Origin: Circinella umbellata
Lineage: Eukaryota; Mucoromycota; Mucoromycetes; Mucorales; Lichtheimiaceae
DNA length: 64,000 nucleotides
Assembly (NCBI GenBank): GCA_025093555.1
Contig: JAIWNF010000004.1
Location: 682,001-746,000 of the forward strand
Reading direction: 5' to 3'
Shown piece after piece: positions 1-12,549 of the stretch. Both the position numbers and the translations under genes were made by a program. Positions within the stretch are counted from its first letter, which is position 1. Each line of letters starts with the position of its first letter. A model generated the notes under the pieces. The model was not told where the DNA came from. It saw only the letters and a list, made by a program, of their open reading frames with translations, and did no database searches.

Positions 1-459
1 ATTTAGAAGAATATAACGGCATTTATATGTCATATTGGATTGGTTTATTTCTATTTTATGTAATGAAAACAGTCATATAAAATCTATGGAATATCTACTG
101 AAAAAGTCAGAAAATCTTTGATAATCTACAGCTAATCTACGAAAAATCACTTTGTTTTTTTATCATTAGCATCCAACAATAAAATCTAATCTTAGTTTCG
201 GCAATCTATAATATCCATTTTAATACTTCATTTATTGTTATTATTGTTCATATGAAAGTAAAAGAAAATATGACAAGAGAGTTTTAAAATGGACGTAACA
301 ATACTATAAATATATCAATAAAATAAAATAAAAGAAAAATAATTTTTGTACGATTATACATGAATGATATATATACATATACATATATATGTTTGATATT
401 GTTATAGTACAAGTTGATAATATAGTACATTGTTATAATAAGGCACACTATATTTACAT
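1..459. other. 3' flank of the subtilase gene, no gene seen
   Basis: This AT-rich stretch lies downstream of the minus-strand subtilase stop codon. It contains TATA-rich microsatellite-like sequence around 365-400 and no open frame that looks coding. It probably carries the 3' UTR and polyadenylation signals of the protease. Confidence 0.5.
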
Positions 460-3400
460 CTATACCACCTGAATAACATTTGAGGTCCATTCTTCCCAAT
501 CATTCTTAGTATTTGGATCCCCGAAGAGTTTAAGAGCTTGAGCAACAATTTGATATTTTCCAGGCTTGACTTCATGTTTTGCTGGAACCGATAATGTTCT
601 TTCTAGGGTAGATGGAGGAAGTGTCTCATAATAAGAGCCATCCCATGCTTCAAATGCACTGGGAGTTTTGGAACCATCATCACGAGACGTATATTTCATA
701 GGCTTCAAAGCATAACCCAATTCCATTTTAGTGTCATAATCATAAAGTCGGAATACAACAAGTCTGCTTGGCGTGAGAAAGCCTAAACTAATAGCAAACT
801 GTGTGGACTCATTATTGCGATCAAACGTATAAAGTTCGTCTAAATCATATATACGATCCGCAACAAGACAATTGAGTTCCGTGTTAAAGATAGGTAATTC
901 GCGTTGGTTTCCAACAATTCCAATATAGGGAACAGACATATCCTTGTGACTATCGGGTAATTTGCTTTTGAATTCAACGAAACCGCTGTACATGATATGA
1001 AGTTTTGGATCTGTTTCGGGTGGTGTAACTGTGACTTGGACTTCAGTACTTGACCCAGGTGATATCTTGATGGTTTTGCGGGAGAAGCGGAGATGTGCTG
1101 TGCCATTATCAATGTACTGGGGAGGTGAATTGTATTCATACGCTGAAGTATCGCTAGTATGATTATATGGGTCGATCGAAATACTCACGTGATTAGCGAT
1201 TTCGTACCAAGCAATAGAATCCCCATTGTTGAAAATGGTGAGGGTTTGAGTCCGGTTCAAATTGGCTGTATCATTGAAACTGATGCTACCAGGTGAGATA
1301 TGTGATGTTTGATGAATTGCATCGTATACTATACACATATAGATAATTGGAAATAAACGCTATTAGACCACATACATCCTCATGGTGCGCGTATCGATTG
1401 GAGATAATATATTCTCTTATTTACCTTGTACAAGACCGGCACCTTGACGATAAGCGGAACTGAAAATACTGGGATCAGAAGCAGATGCTTTATAAGCATA
1501 ATTTTGAAATTGTTCAAGCATGTATGCTGGGGTTTGCTCTTGTTGCTTATCTTTCAATGCTTTTAAATATAGCGCAAAAGTGCCTGAAACGTAGGGAGCT
1601 GCCATAGACGTGCCGTCCATAACTTTCCAAGAGCCATAAGCGCGTGGATATGTTGAATAAACCCTGCCTAAATAAAGGATGTCCCAAGACAATAATGATT
1701 AATAATAGATCACACAAAAGAAAATAAATATTCTAGTCTACTTTGGAGTTTTCTTTTATGTTTAATTACCACCAATGCCTCCAATATTGGGTTTAAAATC
1801 ATTTTCGTTAGTAGGGCCAATGCTTGAAAAACCGGAAACAAGTTTAGCAGCTTCAACAGGTACAACCCGTCCACTGACTGTAATTTGTTTAACACCGGAC
1901 TCATCTTCCTTAATCGCCTTGACAAGAGCAGTACCGTTATTGAGAGAAAGACCAACAACAGGAACAGTAACATTAGTCGGCACAGGTGAGAGAATATCAG
2001 GGACGTCATCGCTATTATAAATTAAGACACCAATAGCGCCTGCATGTTCCAAGTTTTGAACTTTAATATTGTATGTACAACCACCACGTTGAACGATTGC
2101 CAATTTCCCTGTGACATTCTCGGAAATATTTGTAAGTTCACAGGCATCAGACTCACCACCGGTGTGTTTGTCACCAAGAACGAGATCAGCGCCATTAGGA
2201 AGTGAGCCCAAATCATCGTCAATGGATACATCTATCATAATAAATATATAATTATATTATTGTTATAGTGAGTATCCATATATAATATAAAAAAATCGGA
2301 TATATGATACAAATAATTTGGCAAATATCAACATACCAAAAGCATCTTCTATACCATTGACTAAAATGGTGTCCTGCAGCGTATATTCGTTGTTAAAAGA
2401 TGCGACAGAAATAACACCTTTACCAACACCTGGAGTATTAGCAGTAAAGACACCATTTAAACCTTCATTACCGCCAGCAGCGATAACTATGGATAGATAG
2501 ATGGATGAATAGTAGAGTGTTAACAACAATCAGTTGACTTTTCATATTCTTGATTTACGTTTAAAACATACTAAAATTAACAAAGAAAAACAAAGCATAC
2601 CAATAACACCTGCAGAAAAAAGACGCTCGGCGGCAACCGCAGCAACCGTTTCTGACCAGTCCCTAGAATCGCCGAGACTCATGGAGATAATGTCTGCACC
2701 AGCTTCATGGGCAGCAAACATACCAGCAACCAAAACTTCGTCGCTTCCTTGGCCAGCACAATCCATTACACGCCACACACCCAAAGTTGCATCAGGTGCG
2801 ACGCCTGTGTAGTTCTATTATTAATTAAGATAAAGGTTATTAATAATACTTGTCGACACTGTATCTAAAGACTGATTAAATAAAAAAAAAAAGGACGTAG
2901 TATATACCTCATATTTGGCACCAATAATCCCAGTAACATGTGTACCGTGACCTACAATGATAAAAATTCAATATATAAAAAAAAGAGATCAGCGATAATA
3001 ATAATAATAATAATAAAAGGATGTCATAGTGAAAATGTAATACATGGCTTTTTGATATTTTTACAATAATACTATACCTGCTGTATAACCATGTTTGTAA
3101 CAATCATCAATAGGGTCATCATCATATTTACTGTCTGAGGTACCATCTTCATTAAGTGTCACGACAGGAACACCTACAAAATCGCCACCATAACGAATTT
3201 TGTAACCAGGACCAAATCCTCCACCTAAAGCAGGATGCAAATAATCGACACCTAACAATAAGAATGATAAACAGTATTACTATTATAATTACGTTTTATA
3301 AAGCTCTCCGTTCTTTCTTCATGAGCAGAAAATAATAATTGCTAATATTACCATCATCAAGAATAGCAATAAAAATATCAGCTCCAGTATTATTATATTC

Positions 3401-3898
3401 TTTATGCATACGATCTACTTGAGTCATAGCATGGGCCATTAATAAATTTGCATTTTCGATTTCTGGAGAATTATGTAAAACTTCGTTGGGAACAGCGGGA
3501 ACCGCGGCAGTAACAACACCAGATTTTCTAGGGGGATTGACAGTCGAATGAAGAGGATGAATATCAGTAATTAAACCAGTGTCAACAGCAGCTCGAATAA
3601 TCGAATCATGTAATTCTTCTTTGGTAACATCCATTTGAAGAGTCGCGGCACGCATCAATTTATGATCAAGGACACGAGGAGTAGCTAGATTAACACCTGG
3701 GAACTTCTCTTGCAAATGTTCTAATAAAATTTTGGAATCACGATGAGCGTCTGCATCGGAAGCAAGATGATCGAATTCGACCATGTAGCGACCGCGCAAA
3801 CGTTGAGGACGGTTGGCAAGTACATTATTGGGCAATCCAATAAGTAGAAAGACAGTAGTTATCCATAACCATGAAAGACGAATGTAATTTAAATACAT
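460..3898 (-). CDS. Secreted subtilisin-like serine protease (S8, PA domain insert)
   Basis: Secreted endopeptidase of the S8A subtilase family, close in layout to minor extracellular protease Vpr. Eight exons: 3898-3352, 3251-3078, 2951-2908, 2814-2601, 2486-2337, 2231-1770, 1667-1425, 1328-460, giving 900 residues. The N terminus is a hydrophobic signal peptide (about 1-28). An inhibitor-I9-like propeptide follows (about 37-120, with a YMVEFD strand). The catalytic Asp is in AILDDG (D181), His in GHGTHVTG (H242), the oxyanion Asn in AAGGNEG (N333) and Ser in GTSMAAP (S551), so the triad is complete. A protease-associated domain sits between Asn and Ser (about 385-520). The C-terminal 290 residues resemble the Fn3-like subtilase domain. 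Several N-glycosylation sequons fit secretion. The smallest exon is 44 nt. The start is the first ATG before the signal peptide. The family is certain; the substrate is unknown. Confidence 0.93.
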
Positions 3899-4015
3899 AA
3901 TCTTTTGTTTGTTTAAAACACAGTAGTAAATAGATAGATAGTAATTATAAGTAATAAAGAAGTAGAAGGCAGTGAGAACTATTTTGAAATCAGATCGATT
4001 TGTCTCCTCTACTAA

Positions 4016-4034
4016 GGTTATATATACTTATTGG
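4016..4034 (-). promoter_or_regulatory. Likely TATA box with adjacent CCAAT for the subtilase
   Basis: Read on the minus strand, CCAATAAGTATATATAACC lies about 120 nt upstream of the protease ATG. It is the only strong TATA-like motif close to the start. This is inferred from sequence and position only. Confidence 0.4.
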
Positions 4035-6372
4035 ATTTGGGCTTAGCATTCTTAAATAATACTGCCTACGTACGATATACATTAAGTTACATTGAGCGCG
4101 ATTTGGTGTGGCTAAGTACTGAGGTATTATAACATAGATATATGATCTAAGAATGAAATGCGGACTTGGATTACATTATAGTTTCAAAAGTGAAGTATTG
4201 ACTACCCAAAAACAAAATGTTTATAGAACTGCGTCAAAATAAACCATTTCTACTAAAGGATTACGCATATTTGGTAAAACAGTTATAAACCGGTCAGCTT
4301 ACGATATTATTATTTGGTTTTTTTATTGTTTTCTCTGTAATATTGCACTAATGAATTTCTTGTTGATATACGATTTACAATTGTAATTCCTTCTGTATTT
4401 TTTCTAGATAATGAATGATATAGTATTATTATTGAGTCAGTTTGTAAGTTAAACAATTAAAGCATTAAAAGCCTCAAAAATCCTAAAAAGAGAATTACAT
4501 TGTTAAATCGCTAGTAATAGAAAAACCTCAACACTTCAGTTCTTTCTAAATCGTATGGTGTCACCCTATCCAAGACCGCGCATTTTTTTGTGTGCTCTTT
4601 TGCAGTTCTATGACGCCATATAGTTTAAGTCTTAACTAGATGTAATAAATGGCGTTTATTTTTACTGCTACGTACGTGCTACTTATTTCTTTCTATTACT
4701 ACTATCGTGTAAATGAATCAACTTGTTGATCAAAGACCAGTGACTACTTATTAAATCTTACTTGATCGTTTTAAATAATAGTTGATGGGTATTGAGGTAC
4801 CATCCTTTTATTAATTACTTTTTTTTTTGTATATCTTATGTTTTTGCATGGTAATTAAAATACTAGAAAGCGGGAGGCTTTGTACTCCAGTCTTTTAAGT
4901 TCTCTGAATCGTCGTCTGTATCACATATCACTAAAGAGAACATGGCGGTGTGGTTGACGAAAAAGGGAATAGTTTATTTTTAATACTATAAACAGTTTCA
5001 GTCTTCCGCCGTTCCGATAATACCAAGGCAGATAATGCAAACTTTTGAATAGTAGGGCTAGCCCAATGCTATAATACCTAATGTTTTTTATTTATTTATT
5101 TTTCATCATTTATAACTAAGATTAACAGTGACATTGTATGCGAGAGTTATATCTTTCTTGTTTCACTGGGCTATTTTATACACAAATATGTAGACGAGTA
5201 TTCACGACGCAAAAAAAAAATCAAGTTGAGTATATTACTCCGCTAACATCAGTGGTTGATTAATGGTAGTGTTCATTTATTCGACAGTATGTCGCGGTCA
5301 TTTGATATTCTTTTTTTGTATAAATTATAAGTTGATTTACAAGTGTGTTCCAACAAGAAGAAGGGTTTTACAGACTGACTAATCTTGTGCTATTTATAAA
5401 TATATGCATACATGTTTATATTTGATATTGAAAGTAACAACCAAACGAGTGTCCATTTTACAAAAAAGAAAGATTTTATACGTAGTATAATTTCCTGAGT
5501 AAATTTGTATCTGGTGCTATTAATATATACCATAATTATATACACAGAGAACTTATAAATCATAGCATAAACAATGTAATGCTTATTTAGTTACAAAAAG
5601 TTAGTGATACATCAATAGTAGTATTACCTCTATACATAATGCTGAACAAATGGACTGCTTGTGTGATCGACAACAGATCTTTGAATTTCCATGTCTGTGT
5701 TACTGCCGATTTTCGGAACTATACAAAGCTTTTTTTAAACTAGTGAAAATAAGGATTCAACAATAATAGATTTCTACCCCGTCTCCAAAAAGCTTCAGAG
5801 CAAAAAGTAATAAATTTACGTATACTAGCCACAATAATGGGGCTTATATCTATCGTATCTACTAGCTTCTGTATGTATGTCAAGCAGCACGCACAGTTTG
5901 TAATTTTCTTCGGCTGCGTATCAGATAATAATAATAATACTACGAAACTATAAATGAGTATATTATAAAACATACATAGTATAGGCACGTGCTATGCTTG
6001 TTGAAAATAAATGTTTTTATTTATGCAAATTCTCATTGCGGTGAAAATTTGTAAAGTCTCCTGTTAAACACAGCGCCAGGTTTGGCATATTTGTTTGAGA
6101 CAGTTCATCATGTATATAAGAAAAAATAAAAGCCCTGTTGGGAAGGCAGGGAAAAAGACAGCGGAGGAAAGACAAATTCTCATTACCATATTTTTTATTT
6201 CAATACAGCAAAGTAACACCAAGCCTCCTCATTCTTTGTAAAAAAAGGAAAGCACCAAACAGACATTCCCAAATAGGTAATTATTTGTGTACTATAATAA
6301 AGGAAAAACAAACAGTCAATAACTATATGTAGGCGAGTACATCTACAATTTTTGAAATACAGGAGATATGTT
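4035..6372. other. Intergenic, no convincing gene
   Basis: This AT-rich region is upstream of the subtilase. A few 25-35-codon open stretches exist, for example on the minus strand near 4930-5060, but none has splice context or a recognisable domain. It may hold decayed repeats. Confidence 0.4.
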
Positions 6373-6720
6373 TTTTTTTTTTCAGTTTCGACATCTTAAA
6401 TTCCAGTATATAGCAGCCTTTCTTGACAAAGGCAAAATTTTTTGTTTCCGTATGATAAACAATGATATTTTCGGCCATTAACTTGTATAAGCCTATTGGC
6501 AACCTGTCATGTATATTTACACATGCTCTTAATAAAAAAAAATATGGTTTGCAATAAAAGCGATGTGTGAACTATAAAAAATAATGCTTATTATCAGTGT
6601 ATCTCTTCTTCAATAAGGTGCATCCTGACTTAGACCGTCATTTCAGATACGTACCGCCGGGTAATATTGCCACCAATGAAGCTGTCAAAATTCTACTGCT
6701 CATAGATAAAGTCTATAGGT
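6373..6720 (+). pseudogene. Coding-like fragments (decayed gene or mobile-element remnant)
   Basis: Two plus-strand stretches look protein-coding in composition. From about 6386 a T-tract plus CAG opens a frame with FRHLKFQYIAAFLDKGKIF and ends at a stop near 6480. From about 6595 a second frame of about 40 codons includes HPDLDRHFRYVPPGNIATNE and closes near 6729, just left of the inverted-repeat transposon. No start codon or domain could be assigned. I cannot tell which family they belong to. They may be one old gene disrupted by the transposon at 6761, together with the fragments after 8165. Confidence 0.3.
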
Positions 6721-6760
6721 ATATTTTATAAAAAATGATGAAAAGAGATGATAGTATATA

Positions 6761-8151
6761 TGGGACTTCGGTAATTTTGCAGTACTTTCTTGCAGTACTT
6801 TTTTGCAGTAGGAGTCGGGGATTTTCCACACAATTGACCGAATTTTATTAAGTATTACTAACTATAAAAGGTGCTTTGCGGTACTCCTTGCGGTACTCCT
6901 TGCGGTAGTTTGCATAGTTGTTTGTAGTAATGATTTTTATAAAATTATATATTACACTTGTTTTTATATAGTATTATTGCAATATTTTTTAAAAAAAATT
7001 ATGGAATCATAAATTTATGTATAATATACATTTGATAATCAATAGCTTAATATTTAGTACTAATCTCTTAAATTTTGAGTTTTATCAGTTCAGCAAATAC
7101 GGTAGCTATGAGATTACTTTTTTGAAAAATACTATCCCCCACATCCCTACTAAAAAAAGAAAGTGACACACAATCACCAAAATCTTTAGAAATAACCCCG
7201 CCTTTTTTTTATACTATTGTAATATACTCACCAGCTTTAAGGCTCTTACTATTATCAAATTAATTAGCTTCTAGAAAGCACACACACAAATATAGATATT
7301 ATTGGATACATCTACTATGAACTTTGCTATTATATGTAGACAAAGTATTCTATTAAGCAAATAGTCTGTTGATTTTTCTTATATTTTTAGATTCCATTTT
7401 AAGAGCATATATTATTATAGAAGAGGAGAAACATGAGAAAAAAAGCCTGGTATCAATGATCCGATATAATTAATTAAAATCAAACGTTCAAATGGCTTAA
7501 TTGGTAAAGCGTTTGCCTAATTAATTGCCTTGTTGAGTAGTTAAATGATTGGATTTGATAAAGAGAAAGATTTTGCCTTGTAAAAAACTTCAATTTTTTT
7601 TACTTGTGCTACTTGGTTTATGCAACTTTATATATTGAGATTCTTTTCATCATATAGCAACATGATTGATTATTCAATTAATAATAAAATAATAATAATA
7701 TTAGTATTGTACTGTGTACTGCTCAATATATGTATATAGGGCAATAATATAGTGACTTTAGATCTAATAACTTGTGAATTAAGATGTATCAAAAGATTAA
7801 TCTACGTATTTATTTTTAAAACAAAGATTTTGGGAAGAAGAACAAAATAATATATATAATGTGCTACCTAAAATTAAACTATTTTAAACCAAGGCGATAG
7901 CAAAGAAACACTGGATATAGTTATCATTATTACTGGCTAAAAAAAAAGGTTCAAATAGAATGATCGAAAATGACGAGAAAAAGTTGATAGAATTTTTTTT
8001 TCTTTAGCATATTTGTAAACTACTGCAAGGAATACCGCAAAGCACCTTTTATAGTTAGCAATACTCAATAAATAACGGTCAATTGTGTGGAAAATCCCGG
8101 ACTACTACTGCAAGTACTACAAGAAAGTACTGAAAAATTACCCAAGTCCCG
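6761..8151. mobile_element. Non-autonomous DNA transposon with about 150-bp terminal inverted repeats
   Basis: The left end (6761 to about 6914) and the right end (about 8018 to 8151) are imperfect inverted copies of each other. Shared blocks include GGGACTT, ATTTTCCACACAATTGACCG and CTAACTATAAAAGGTGCTTT. Both ends carry internal short repeats of the type TTGCAGTAC or TTGCGGTACTCC. TATA flanks both ends, fitting a TA or TATA target duplication. The 1.1 kb interior has no usable frame, so the element lacks its own transposase and would depend on another copy. The superfamily is not assigned. Confidence 0.7.
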
Positions 8152-8216
8152 TATATCATTACCATTCAATTTGCACATATCCGTCCAACTGAACAAAATG
8201 AGAGTGTTTCCCAATT

Positions 8217-8239
8217 AATTACTCCTCAGCGGAGTAATT
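8217..8239. repeat. Perfect 9-bp inverted repeat (hairpin)
   Basis: AATTACTCC and GGAGTAATT flank the 5-nt loop TCAGC. It lies just outside the right end of the 1.39 kb element, inside a coding-like stretch. Its function is unknown. Confidence 0.5.
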
Positions 8240-8343
8240 CTATACATCATACAAGAAGTTCAGTTCTAGCTTACAATATGCGTGTATTGCTTTTCTAATT
8301 TTTTTTACGATGCTCACATGAATAGATGTTTACATTCTGAGCG

Positions 8344-8345
<2 letters not shown>

Positions 8346-8400
<55 letters not shown>
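8346..8400. repeat. Homopolymer tract of 55 A
   Basis: This is an uninterrupted A run, the longest homopolymer in the window. It may be replication slippage or an old retroposed poly(A) tail. The exact length is unreliable in most sequencing data. Confidence 0.85.
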
Positions 8401-8401
<1 letters not shown>

Positions 8402-8540
8402 GTGTGCGATCCGACAATTGCTTTCTTTCCTTGATCGCACCATCGCGAATGTCCAGCAAGACAATAATGAGTTGAGCGATCTTGAACGAATTATGAAACA
8501 GGTCAAAAATATTTTTCAATTAAACTATATAAACTTATTA

Positions 8541-10353
8541 TAGGCAAAAACTTTGTTTTTTCTGTGCCCTTGCCAAAGTAAAAAAAAAAAAAAAGAACAA
8601 TGGGATGAAGGGGGTCTGTGCTTTTTTCGGAGTTGGGTGTGAAACAGTGTGTGCTCATAATGCAAAGAAACAGCTTGTTACTTTCTTCATTGCCATGGCA
8701 ACGGTGCTCTTTTACTTTTAAATCATCACTCCCTTCCATTTTTATTCACACAAGCTTATACTATACTTAGTAATCCTATCGCCCTGCACTGTAATTGAAA
8801 TTAACTGAGCCAATGAAAAGCTTGAAAAATAAAAAAATTTAAAGCGGTCACGTAAAAAAAAGGGGTGCACTAAAATCTTGGGTTACATCTATTACTAAAA
8901 ATGGAGAAGTACCCAAAAATTATGGCACCCAAAAAAAAGTTATAAAAGACGCTCATTTTTTCCCTCTTTTTCCCTCTTTTTTTTTTCTTTTCCTTGCTTC
9001 GGCCCGGCTTCATGCCCAGGCAATTAGTTGCAATCAGCTTTTTACCTTTAAAAGTTCAGGGTGAACTATACTCATGAAGTGCTCTCTGGTTAAGGAATGG
9101 GCCATTTTGAGTAAAATAGCTTCGGTTATTTTATTTTGATTTGGTCACCTCCTTAATTTGGAAAGTATGTTGAGTGTACGATCCTATGGACATTTTAATG
9201 TAAAATACTGTTAGCAATCTAATTGCCTGGGCTGAAGTGCGTTAGGATGATCGGAGTATCAGCTAGTTACTTAGTTAACACAATATAATAAATAAATGAA
9301 TAATAATTTTTTTTTGCGTATGACGATGAGTTGAATTCTTTTTTAATTTTAATTTTTTGCTGGTATAATAATGCGCGTGACATTATAAAAACACGCGTTT
9401 GAATTTCTTTTTTTTTTTTGACCACGCACATATAATTTATTTCCTCCATTTTCTTTTTTTTATTTCCTTTTCACGAAATGCCATTTGTTTGAACTAATTA
9501 TAAAAATATTACAGATCCCCATTATGTGAATTCGTGGTAGAATTTAAACATTTTCAGTTTTTTATTAAAACTTCTAAATGTTTCAACAAGTCTCAGGCAA
9601 AAAAATACGTACTTGCCAATGGTGAGTGCTACTGAATCATTTTTTTATTGTTTCCAAGATATTTTTTTTTGAAGGTCCTATAATCCACAAAAATAATCTT
9701 ACATTTTATTCTATGGTCAATGACGATATTATAATTCATAGAGTAATAATAGTATATAACCTACCATTCTAATATTTAACGAAAATAGTTTACTCTTTTA
9801 TTTTTTACGTATATTTTGCTGACTGCGTAATTATATCCAGATAACTATTATAATATTTTATAGTTATTAAAGAATCCATGAACATATCTAATATCCAATC
9901 TTGGTTTCACATAGCAATAATGATTAAAAAGGAGATTCTTTACATGATCATTCTTCATAATTAACATGATTAATTCAAATATGGAAATAAATAACCACGT
10001 TATTTACCTAAAAAAGGCAATTTGTTTAAAGATGGTCAATTTTCATTTCGTTTGAAACATAAAAAAAATATGAATATGAATTTATTGAGATATAATATAA
10101 TAGATAATACATGATACTGATAATGATAATGATGGGAATATGATAGTAATGATAATAGTATAATAGTTAATAAAAATACAAGTAATGATAAATGATATTA
10201 ATCTTTTTATAATGATAGTGATATGCTTTTTATTATAAGGAAAATGGTATATAACAATAAGAATGAAATAATGACTAAAAAGGAATATTACTTTTTTTTT
10301 CTTGGGAGTATAGCTAGGGGTATAATGAGAGTGTATAAGTTTGGTTATTATTA
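8541..10353. other. Intergenic, low-complexity AT-rich DNA
   Basis: No coding region is supported. Minus-strand frames here are rich in Phe and Lys because of T and A tracts. The part from about 10110 to 10210 is built of degenerate GATAAT-type repeats. The last few hundred bases are the likely 3' flank of the small minus-strand gene that follows. Confidence 0.45.
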
Positions 10354-10587
10354 TTAAGCACCTGTATTAGTTGGATCAATGCCTTGAGTATAAGTTGTTC
10401 GACCACCCATTGGATCAATAAATTGACCCAGAATATCAGGAACATTACTATTTCTCACTGGATCTTTGAGAAATTTAGAAGACGCGATAGGTCTATTTTC
10501 ATTTTGTTCACGCTTAGTTACTTTCTTTGATGAAGAGTTAATCTCACTCTTAACCTTATTCTTGTTGGATCGTGTGAATGGAAACAT
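10354..10587 (-). CDS. Small basic hypothetical protein (77 aa)
   Basis: A single-exon frame from MFPFTRSNKNK to NTGA followed by TAA. The N-terminal half is Lys/Ser/Asn-rich and basic; the C-terminal half contains VPDILGQFIDPMGGRTTY, which looks like a conserved motif. No signal peptide or membrane segment is visible. Longer in-frame extension upstream is possible, but this ATG has the best composition and a TATATAA-like motif lies about 125 nt upstream (10711-10720). I do not recognise the family. The coding call rests on composition and promoter context only. Confidence 0.5.
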   Translation of the reverse strand: MFPFTRSNKNKVKSEINSSSKKVTKREQNENRPIASSKFLKDPVRNSNVPDILGQFIDPMGGRTTYTQGIDPTNTGA

Positions 10588-12308
10588 TATTACTTTTTGA
10601 ATTGGATTGAAAAAGTATAGCTTTCGTTGTTTTGAGACAAAAGATGAATATAAAGACTGTAAAGAAGTGAAGAAGTGAAGAAATAAATATTTTGTTGTGA
10701 AAGTTGCTTGTTTATATAATCTTTTTGAACAACTTCTTTCCCCTTCCTTCAATCTCATAGAAACTTATAAATCCGGATTACTGGTCAAAAGAGAAAAGTT
10801 TTTTGATCTAGTTACACAATAACAGAAGTTTCTTAAATTGGTTACTTTTTTCTCTGTACCCAGCAAATTCTTTATTGTTCTATGATATTTTCCATATAAG
10901 ATACAAAAAGACACGTGAGTGTAAATTATATTCCACTATCAAAAGAGCTTTTTCTAACTCTTGTTACGATATTGGATATTGCGTATATGAATTTATTTCG
11001 CAAGATATCAGTATAAGGTTTATTATTCTCTAATAAATAAATGGATTTTTTTTACCAAATTACAAATGAACGAAAAGAAAAAAAAACCTAACAACGGAAA
11101 GAAATTACCTTTTTTGTCGCACTAATACTCATGTCTTATTGGTGTAACAACCAAAGGAGTTATAATCTCTTGTAAAGAAGTGTTATATAACATGTTATAC
11201 AAGAAAAATCGAATGCAGGATGATGCCTTTGAGTTTATTCTTGTTCAACCAATGATTGAAAGTTTTTCGCATAAACCAACTATTATTGTGCTTTCTTTCA
11301 ATAAAATTGTTTTCTTGACCTTCTTCACTTTTATAGTTACATTTCTCTACGATTTCAGCTTTTTTCTTTAGATAAACGAAACTCTTCCGCATAAATCTTT
11401 TTTATTATTCTTTCCTTTATGTTTTGGTGATACTTCTTTTCTTATGGCTACGTATGTAATTGTTAGCAAAATAGTTTGATATGGACACTATTTTTCATGG
11501 CTTCTGCACTAGGGTAAAAGTGAACATAATAATTGAAGCTTCCAGTACACACAATTGTTGCCAATTATTATCTACAGGGTTGTTCGTGAACCAAGGTTTC
11601 AATTTTTAAGCTACAATTATTTATACGTATATTCGTATGACACACATTTTTCAGTCATATACTAGGTTTGAGTAAAATCACGAAAAAAAACTATACCACG
11701 TACCATTCTATTATTAGTTTAGCACACGGTGCTGTATACTTGAATAAGATATTCATTCGTACATCAGTAGAATAATATATATACGTACAGATTTTTGTAA
11801 TTAATATGGTATTCTTAATATGTGAGAATCTATACCGGTTTAGCGAAATACCTGTTTAGCTTATGAGTCTCAGATGGCAGCAATAAACCACATGTAGTAA
11901 ATGATTCAACAAGCTGTAAGTCATACGAAAAATATAACAGCTCATACGTTAATGAAGCTAGCTGTTTAAAATAGTGTTGTTACTGTGGGTTTGACTTCTA
12001 GTGATGAAAATATAACATTTATGAAATATTTGCAATCGGCAAGTTGATGTACTGTTAACTGGATTCACAACAAGAGGCGTATTGATATAGAGCATGATGA
12101 GCGATTGCGTAAATTTATAAAGATGAATTGAATTAGCAGCACAGTTAAGTGTTAAATAATAATGACCAACTACATGAAGAAGAAAAAAGCGGAGGATGTG
12201 AATTTGGAAAAAAAGAAATAATATTATTGTTACAAACAGTTTGTCGATCGACCTTATTGGTTTATTAAAATTATACTGCAAACGAGGGAAACTGATACAG
12301 TGTAACGT
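10588..12308. other. Intergenic with weak coding-like traces
   Basis: The first 200 bases are probably the promoter and 5' leader of the small gene on the left. Frames on both strands around 11180-11390 overlap each other and are dominated by Phe, Ile and Lys, so I do not call them. Around 12045-12130 a plus-strand stretch includes WIHNKRRIDIEHDERLRKF, which may be a remnant of coding DNA. Confidence 0.35.
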
Positions 12309-12451
12309 TTAAGCAAACTCGTACGTATTATTAGTTTGATTGAGTAAATATTGCTGGGCAAGTGTATCAAATACCTGTTTAATGGGTTCCAGCTTACCGG
12401 TATATTTTTGTATGACTTCAATATTATTGATATATTGTATATATATACTCT
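12309..12451 (-). pseudogene. Possible C-terminal exon fragment (minus strand)
   Basis: After a plausible acceptor (AAATAG), a minus-strand frame of about 47 codons contains IEVIQKYTGKLEPIKQVFDT and ends ...NNTYEFA with TAA at 12309-12311. Its amphipathic helical look suggests a genuine exon. No partner exon with matching phase was found upstream, where plus-strand coding-like sequence lies instead. It is either the end of a decayed gene or a chance frame. Confidence 0.25.
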
Positions 12452-12549
12452 ATTTATTATCGCTTCTCTTCAATCAAAATTTCTTTCCCCACGTTATAAT
12501 CAATACTGTCTTTGGATCTTACTATCACAAGCATTTAATAGTAAAACCA

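Larger units (their letters stand above)
8165..8540 (+). pseudogene. Coding-like fragments interrupted by a 55-nt A tract
   Basis: A plus-strand open stretch of about 46 codons (about 8157-8305) includes FAHIRPTEQNESVSQLI. After the A tract, a second frame opens at about 8407 with IRQLLSFLDRTIANVQQDNN and ends near 8543. Both look like parts of real proteins rather than random AT-rich frames, but no ATG, splice pair or domain could be set. They may be continuous in origin with the fragments left of the transposon. Confidence 0.28.

Noticed and set aside
7491..7565. tRNA-like A-box (TGGCTTAATTGGTAAAGC) inside the 1.39 kb element
   Set aside because: There is no matching B-box, T-arm or acceptor stem downstream, so it does not fold as a tRNA. 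It is at most a worn relic.
8295..8739. Minus-strand frames with a long Phe run across the A tract
   Set aside because: The frame is created by the homopolymer and has no protein-like composition. The plus-strand reading is better.
11180..11392. Overlapping frames on both strands
   Set aside because: Phe/Ile/Lys-rich, mutually overlapping, no promoter or splice context, no domain.
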